Notes under the pieces: generated by a model
Told to the model about the DNA's origin: nothing
What the model saw: only the letters and a program-made list of their open reading frames with translations
Database searches by the model: none
Position numbers and translations under genes: made by a program
Part shown: positions 23,099-27,368 of the stretch, in pieces
Layout: each line of letters starts with the position of its first letter
How positions within the stretch are numbered: the first letter of the stretch is position 1
DNA from: CAZNRY01 sp964575675
GTDB lineage: Bacteria > Eisenbacteria > RBG-16-71-46 > CAIMUX01 > VGJL01
Assembly (NCBI GenBank): GCA_964575675.1
Contig: CAZNRY010000032.1
Span: 1 to 27,368, forward strand
Length of the DNA stretch: 27,368 nt
Reading direction: 5' to 3'

Positions 23099-24435
23099 TA
23101 TCGCCGCAGGGGGATCTTATTCCCGGGCCCCGCCGGATTTGGCGCCGTGCCGGCGCCGGCTAGGGCCCTGGCGACGCGGATAGGGTCGGGGGCCCCGGCC
23201 TCGGGGTCGAGCGCGACCCCCATCTCGTACGCTTGGAGCGCCCGCTCGAAGAAGACCGGAACACCGTCGCGCCGGGCCAGCCACTCCCACAAGTCGCCGA
23301 TCACCCGCCAACGACGCGCCCGCTCGGCCGGCTCGAGATCGGAATCGCTCATCTTGTTGAGTGCGCCGGAGCCCCTCTCGAGCCGCACGGCAAGTTCGGC
23401 TGCGGTCGTGAGGGTGTCACTTGGTGAGAAGATTCCCTGCTCCGTCGAGTCGATGACATCCGCCTGCAGTGCGAAGTTGGCGCCTTCGGCGGCCGGCGCC
23501 TCCGTGTAGTTCCGGATTCCGCCCCAGGTCTCCGTTGGTGCGGATGCTCTACCTGCTCGGGTGGGGACCGCGGCATGTCGGTCCTCTCCCTTGTCCGTAT
23601 CCTTTTTCTCGCCCTCAACCGTCGTCTTCGCCCGTGCATTCTCTTCGGGCGGCGCCGCTTGAGGCTCGTCGGTCTTGAGGATCGTCTCAGCTGCTTGCCC
23701 GCCTCGCACGGCAGCGACCGGAGTCCTCGCCTCGCGTGAGTCCTCGACCTCGATGCCCTCTTGGGCCTGCGGCGGCGCCTCTTGGGGCGCCTTCGCCGCA
23801 TCCGCCTCGACGCGCAGAGAGGGGGACGCCTCAGAGGAAGGCATCGAACTCCCGGGTGACGGCGCCGCAGGGAGGATCGCGCTCTCCGGGTCCGGCGGGG
23901 CCTCCGCCGCCCGCGGTCGGCCGCTTCCCGATCGCCCCGGCTCTTGCCCGAGATCTCTCTCCACGGGCGCCTGTTCGACCTTCTCCTTCCTGAACGCATC
24001 GGTCACGACCGGCCGCTCCGGCATGCCGAGGCGGATTGCGAGCAAGACCGCGGCGGTGGCCGCTGCCAGCCCGCCGGCCCATCCGAGCGTGGGACCGAGG
24101 CGTCGGGAGCGGATCCGGTTCGCGATCCGCCTCCACCCGCCGAATCCGATCGCGCGCCCCGCGCTTCCTCGTCTGCGCGCCCATTCCGGCTCGGGCTCCT
24201 CGCGCAGCCTGGCGAGCAGGCGGGCGGCTGCCTTCTCTTCCCGTCCTTCATCTGTTGCCTCGGCATTCACGCCGTCGCGAAGCAGACGGTCGCCGACCAA
24301 CATCTCCTCATGCGCGCGGCGGCAGCGCGGGCAGGATCTAAGGTGATCCTCCATCTCCCTCGCGGATTTTGGCTCGAGCTCGCCGTCCAGGTAGCGCCCC
24401 AACCGTTCGAGGAAGAACTCACACCGATCACGCAT
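23098..24435 (-). CDS. Membrane anti-sigma factor with zinc-finger N-terminus
   Basis: A 445-residue anti-sigma factor for the ECF sigma gene just upstream. The N-terminal ZAS domain carries the HxxxCxxC motif, H31, C35 and C38 in DHLRSCPRC. One transmembrane helix lies about 114-137. The outer part is a long Pro/Ala/Glu-rich low-complexity stretch (about 140-310), then a C-terminal helical domain about 315-430 (AELAVRLERG..., ARRWRVIGDLWEWLARRDGV) that may be TPR-like. ATG at 24435 has GGGGGAG upstream and overlaps the sigma stop by 8 bases. Signal-dependent release or proteolysis of this protein would free the sigma factor; which signal is unknown. Confidence 0.88.
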   Translation of the reverse strand: MRDRCEFFLERLGRYLDGELEPKSAREMEDHLRSCPRCRRAHEEMLVGDRLLRDGVNAEATDEGREEKAAARLLARLREEPEPEWARRRGSAGRAIGFGGWRRIANRIRSRRLGPTLGWAGGLAAATAAVLLAIRLGMPERPVVTDAFRKEKVEQAPVERDLGQEPGRSGSGRPRAAEAPPDPESAILPAAPSPGSSMPSSEASPSLRVEADAAKAPQEAPPQAQEGIEVEDSREARTPVAAVRGGQAAETILKTDEPQAAPPEENARAKTTVEGEKKDTDKGEDRHAAVPTRAGRASAPTETWGGIRNYTEAPAAEGANFALQADVIDSTEQGIFSPSDTLTTAAELAVRLERGSGALNKMSDSDLEPAERARRWRVIGDLWEWLARRDGVPVFFERALQAYEMGVALDPEAGAPDPIRVARALAGAGTAPNPAGPGNKIPLRR

Positions 24436-25060
24436 CTTCTTCTCCCCCGGGGAGCCATCCCGAAAGCTTCTTCCTCAGGGAGAGCCGCGCCCTGTTCAGG
24501 CGAGACATCACGGTTCCCTGCGGTATGTTCAGAATCCCCGCGATCTCTTCATAGCTGCGCTCTTCGATCACGCGCAGAATCAGGACGGCGCGGTGCTGCG
24601 GCTCCATTTCATCGAGCGCCGCCATGAGGTCTCGCTGCATCAATCGCTCGTCGATCTCTTCCGCGGTCCGGTGGTCGGCGAGCCAGGGGCCGTCGCCTCG
24701 CCGTGCCCCCTCCGTCTCCCGATCCGGGCCGTCCAGGCTCACGTTGCCCCGTCCCTTCTTCGCGATCGCCTGAAGCGCCAGACGGATCCCGATCGTCCAC
24801 AGCCAGGGACGAAACGGCCTCTCGAGGTCGAAGCGGTCCAGCGCCCTGTAGGCCCGCAGAAACGCCTCCTGGGTCAAGTCCTCCGCATCCTCGACACTGC
24901 GTGTAATCCGGCGGAGAAGCCGGATCAGATCGCGGTGGTAGCGCAGGACCAACCCCTCGAAGGCGGCCCGGTCTCCGGCCAGAGTCCGCCGGACGAGCTC
25001 AGCGTCCTCGCGGGCCGCCTGCTCCGCCGAGGCTCTCTTTGGACTATCGCCCGGGGTCGT
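24428..25060 (-). CDS. ECF RNA polymerase sigma factor, apparently with an ACG start
   Basis: A sigma-70 family protein of the ECF group. Region 2 contains YRALDRF preceded by EDAEDLTQEAFLRA; region 4 contains ILRVIEERSYEEIAGILNIP and GTVMSRLNRARLSLRKKL. The first standard start codon in frame is TTG at 24952, but homology to region 2.1 extends upstream through EDAELVRRTLAGDRAAFEGL, with no ATG, GTG or TTG. A GGAGGG box at 25073-25068 sits 7 bases before ACG at 25060, which gives a 210-residue protein starting TPGDSPKRAS. I take this as the start: either a rare ACG start or an ATG changed by mutation or sequencing error. It overlaps the nifS stop by 17 bases and the anti-sigma start by 8. Confidence 0.85.
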   Translation of the reverse strand, partial: TTPGDSPKRASAEQAAREDAELVRRTLAGDRAAFEGLVLRYHRDLIRLLRRITRSVEDAEDLTQEAFLRAYRALDRFDLERPFRPWLWTIGIRLALQAIAKKGRGNVSLDGPDRETEGARRGDGPWLADHRTAEEIDERLMQRDLMAALDEMEPQHRAVLILRVIEERSYEEIAGILNIPQGTVMSRLNRARLSLRKKLSGWLPGGEEDA

Positions 25061-26222
25061 TTGGATTCCCTCCGCGCGCCGCGCGCCAACCCGTGGAGAG
25101 CAGGTCGATCGCGCGATCGGTCGATTCCAGGCCGGTTCCTCGGCCCAGGCTCAAGCGGACCGATCCGAGCGCATCCTCTTCCGAGGCCCCGATCGCGAGA
25201 ATCGCGGAGGGGGGCTTGTTGCTTCCCGCGTGACAGGCCGAGCCCGTCGAGGCGGCGATCTCGGGAACGAGGGCGAGGATTGCGTTGCCCGCGACGCCGG
25301 GAAAGCGGACGTGGAGCGTGTTGGGCAAGGTCGGCACGCGCGCCGACGTCCGCCGGATGTCCGGGACCCCAGCCGCGAGACCGGTCCAGAGGCGTTCGCG
25401 CAACCCCTCGAGGCGTGCCCGCTCTCCCTCTGCGAGGTGCTGCCCGGCGATACGGCATGCCGCCCCGAGACCGACGATTCCTGGCACGTTCTCCGTCCCG
25501 CCCCTCATCCCGCGCTCCTGCCCCGCCCCGCGGATGATGGGGCGGATCGGTGTTCCCTTGCGGATGTAGAGGGCGCCGCATCCCTTCGGACCGTAGAGCT
25601 TGTGGGCCGCGATGCTGAGCAGATCGCACCCGATCGCCTCCACGAGGACCTCGCACTTCCCGATCGTCTGGGCCGCATCGACATGGAAGAGGATACCGAG
25701 CTCGCGCGCGATCCGCCCGACTTCCTCGACCGGCTGAAAGGCCCCCGTCTCATTGTGCGCGTGCATCAGCGACACCAGGTCCGGCCTCTCGTTCGCCCGC
25801 ATGGCCGCGCGCATTGCGTCCAGTCGCACAACCCCGTCCGCATCGGGCGGGATTAGCTCGATGCGATCCCCGATTCTCCCCAGCGCCTCCAGCGGCACGA
25901 GCGTTGCCGGGTGTTCGAGCGCGAAGGACAAGACGGAGACCCTTCGATCGCGCGATCGTTCGCGGACGGCCTCGGCCGCGCCGATCAGGGAGAGCTGGAT
26001 CGCCTCGGTTCCTCCGGATGTGAAGACGATCTCCTCGGGGAGTGCGCCGATCAAGGACGCGACCTCGGCCCGGGCCCGCTCCACCGCCTCCCGGGCTCTG
26101 CGCCCGATCTCGTGGCCGCTCGACGGGTTTCCCCAATGCTCCCGAAGATAGGGAATCATCGCGTCGCAGACCTCGGGGTCGACGGGGGTCGTCGCATTGT
26201 GGTCGAGGTAGATCGGATTCAT
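25044..26222 (-). CDS. Cysteine desulfurase, NifS/IscS family
   Basis: A 392-residue PLP enzyme that takes sulfur from cysteine to a protein persulfide for Fe-S, thiamin or tRNA sulfur supply. Landmarks: YLDHNATTP at 5-13; H104 in EHPA over the cofactor; D182 in FHVDAAQ; the PLP lysine K208 in AAHKLYGPKG; RGGTENVPGI about 240-249; the catalytic C330 in STGSACHAG. All key residues are present. The short loop around C330 is of the NifS/IscS type. ATG at 26222 follows GAAGGGA. It is first in a minus-strand unit with the ECF sigma gene, and divergent from a radical SAM gene of the ThiH/HydG family, an Fe-S enzyme. The gene symbol is left open because nifS and iscS cannot be separated here. Confidence 0.93.
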   Translation of the reverse strand: MNPIYLDHNATTPVDPEVCDAMIPYLREHWGNPSSGHEIGRRAREAVERARAEVASLIGALPEEIVFTSGGTEAIQLSLIGAAEAVRERSRDRRVSVLSFALEHPATLVPLEALGRIGDRIELIPPDADGVVRLDAMRAAMRANERPDLVSLMHAHNETGAFQPVEEVGRIARELGILFHVDAAQTIGKCEVLVEAIGCDLLSIAAHKLYGPKGCGALYIRKGTPIRPIIRGAGQERGMRGGTENVPGIVGLGAACRIAGQHLAEGERARLEGLRERLWTGLAAGVPDIRRTSARVPTLPNTLHVRFPGVAGNAILALVPEIAASTGSACHAGSNKPPSAILAIGASEEDALGSVRLSLGRGTGLESTDRAIDLLSTGWRAARGGNPNDPGR

Positions 26223-26265
26223 CAGGTCCCTTCCCGGGGCGCTCGCTCCCCGCTGCGGCAGGGTC

Positions 26266-26271
26266 TAGAAT
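26266..26271 (+). promoter_or_regulatory. -10 box giving a possible leaderless radical SAM transcript
   Basis: TAGAAT (five of six to consensus) ends 6 bases before the GTG start at 26278, so transcription could begin at or next to the start codon. No -35 box is seen. The GTG has no good ribosome-binding site, which fits a leaderless message. Confidence 0.35.
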
Positions 26272-26294
26272 ACCGACGTGGACGATCCTGACAA
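26267..26294 (-). promoter_or_regulatory. Candidate promoter for the nifS-sigma-anti-sigma-VWA unit
   Basis: On the minus strand TTGTCA (26294-26289, five of six to consensus), a 16-base spacer and TATTCT (26272-26267, four of six) point at nifS, with a leader of about 37 bases. It overlaps the -10 of the divergent radical SAM gene, so the two promoters would compete. Confidence 0.45.
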
Positions 26295-27368
26295 GATACG
26301 CGAAGTCGAAGAGGCCGGCAGCTCCGTGCTTCGGGGCGGGCGACTCTCTCTCGACCGGGCCAGGCGCTGGCTCGCCGGGCCGGCCGGGGAGATCGACGAG
26401 GCGCTCCAACGCACGGCGCGAGAGATCACCGATGCCTTCCACGGGCGCCGGATCCTTCTATTCGCCCCCCTCTACTACGCAAATGTTTGCGTCAACAACT
26501 GCCTCTACTGCGGCTTCCGCTCCGGCAACCCGAATGCGGCTCGCCGGGTCCTCGATTCGGGCGAGATCGAGATCGAGGCGGAGACCCTGCTCAGGATGGG
26601 ACATCGCAGAGTTCTTCTGGTCGCCTCGGAAGACCCGAGCCGCAGCGGCCGCGCTCTTCTGCTCGACGCGGTGCGCGCGGTTCGCCGGGCACGCTTCGAC
26701 GGAGCTTCCGTCGAACACGTGGGGATGGAGGTCGCGCCCGGTGATAGGGACCTCTTCCGCGCCATGTCCGACGCAGGGGTCGATTCCTACACGCTCTTCC
26801 AGGAGACCTACGATCGGAAGGTCTACTCCGTCGTCCATCCCGATGGCCCGAAGCGGGATTACGAACGGCGGATCGATGCCCCAAGCCGCGCTCTCTCGGG
26901 AGGGATTGGCGGCGTCGGGCTCGGCGTTCTCCTTGGACTAGCCGATCCCCGCAAAGACGTGATCGCCCTGATCCGTCACGCGAGGCGGATTGAGAGGGTT
27001 CATGGCGTCCCCCCGCGAACGATTTCGCTTCCACGCATCGAGCCGGCCGACGGATCGGACCTTTCCCATCACCCTTTCTGGGTCGTTCCGGACGAGACAC
27101 TGCTTCGGTTGATGGCGGTGATCCGGATCGCTCTTCCCCGGACGGGCATCGTCCTCTCATCGCGCGCATCGGCCGCCTTCCGCGATTCCGCCCTCGATTG
27201 GGGGATCACGGAGATGTCCGCCGGATCCAGGGCCGATCCCGGCGGGTATGCGGCTGCTGATGCGTGCGCCCTGGCGCAGTTCGAGCTGCACGATCGCAGG
27301 TCACCGGATGAGGTCGTTCAGATGCTTCGACAGCGGGGTTACGAACCGCATGGCGTTGGAGATGGAGT
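26278..27368 (+). CDS. ThiH/HydG-family radical SAM enzyme (3' end cut by window edge)
   Basis: About 363 residues of a radical SAM protein related to the tyrosine lyases ThiH and HydG. The CxxxCxxC cluster motif is in FAPLYYANVCVNNCLYCGF (near residue 63). Further family landmarks: MGHRRVLLVASEDP, LFQETYDRKVYSVVHPDGPK, GLGVLLGL, ISLPRIEPADG, AGSRADPGGY, and QFELHDRRSPDEV near the end. The N-terminal half is closest to HydG. In HydG the sequence after this point continues with a second Cys-rich motif of the CTACYR type; here it continues GYEPHGVGDG, more like the end of ThiH. The GTG start at 26278 follows an in-frame TAG at 26266. Only a few residues beyond the window may be missing if it is ThiH-like. 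Confidence 0.85.
   Translation, partial: MDDPDKIREVEEAGSSVLRGGRLSLDRARRWLAGPAGEIDEALQRTAREITDAFHGRRILLFAPLYYANVCVNNCLYCGFRSGNPNAARRVLDSGEIEIEAETLLRMGHRRVLLVASEDPSRSGRALLLDAVRAVRRARFDGASVEHVGMEVAPGDRDLFRAMSDAGVDSYTLFQETYDRKVYSVVHPDGPKRDYERRIDAPSRALSGGIGGVGLGVLLGLADPRKDVIALIRHARRIERVHGVPPRTISLPRIEPADGSDLSHHPFWVVPDETLLRLMAVIRIALPRTGIVLSSRASAAFRDSALDWGITEMSAGSRADPGGYAAADACALAQFELHDRRSPDEVVQMLRQRGYEPHGVGDG

Noticed and set aside
26042..26941. A 299-residue open frame on the + strand overlapping nifS and the radical SAM gene
   Set aside because: It is in a different frame from the radical SAM protein and antisense to nifS; both real genes have intact active-site motifs.

Overview
The window is GC-rich (mostly G/C at third codon positions) bacterial chromosomal DNA. 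It carries a mixture of housekeeping, cell-envelope and signalling genes on both strands. Lipoprotein signals, a VIT/VWA protein, an NTF2-like lipoprotein and paired M16 peptidases together suggest a Gram-negative, poorly characterised lineage, perhaps of the FCB/Eisenbacteria type. That placement is an impression from gene content; there is no rRNA or marker phylogeny here. I see no tRNA, rRNA, CRISPR array, transposase or phage gene.

Layout, left to right. 1-542 (-): 5' part of metG. 885-2954 (+): membrane hybrid histidine kinase. 3060-4610 (-): lipoprotein of carboxypeptidase-regulatory-like repeats. 4751-5566 (-): SAM methyltransferase. 5757-8344 (+): M16 peptidase pair I, with no obvious signal peptide. 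8330-9601 (-): lipoprotein with a likely NTF2-like C-terminus. 9921-10601 (+): small lipoprotein. 12885 down to 10617 (-): response regulator, GAF histidine kinase and a stand-alone tandem-ACT protein. 13254-15101 (+): four-helix membrane protein with a ~475-residue disordered, charged tail, behind a good sigma70-like promoter and ahead of a bidirectional terminator. 15250-17160 (-): argS. 17476-20503 (+): M16 pair II, both with signal peptides. 26222 down to 20715 (-): nifS-type cysteine desulfurase, ECF sigma factor, membrane anti-sigma factor and secreted VIT/VWA protein in one apparent operon. 26278-27368 (+): ThiH/HydG-family radical SAM enzyme, cut by the window edge.

How genes work together. 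Each M16 pair is split the same way. The first subunit has the HxxEH zinc site but lacks the Arg/Tyr substrate-binding pair; the second has lost HxxEH but keeps Arg/Tyr. This is the pattern of obligate heterodimeric M16B peptidases, here once probably in the cytoplasm and once outside the inner membrane. The sigma/anti-sigma genes overlap, and the VIT/VWA start codon sits behind a hairpin whose other arm begins at the anti-sigma stop codon, which suggests coupled expression.

The least-explained structure is a 90-nt imperfect palindrome (17276-17365) upstream of M16 pair II. A diverged copy lies in inverted orientation just downstream of the pair (20507-20637), so the 3-kb peptidase pair is bracketed by related repeats. 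Other points of interest are a likely ACG start (or an ATG lost to a base change) for the sigma factor, two convergent genes whose stop codons lie in opposite arms of one hairpin, and a leader before M16 pair II with competing hairpins.
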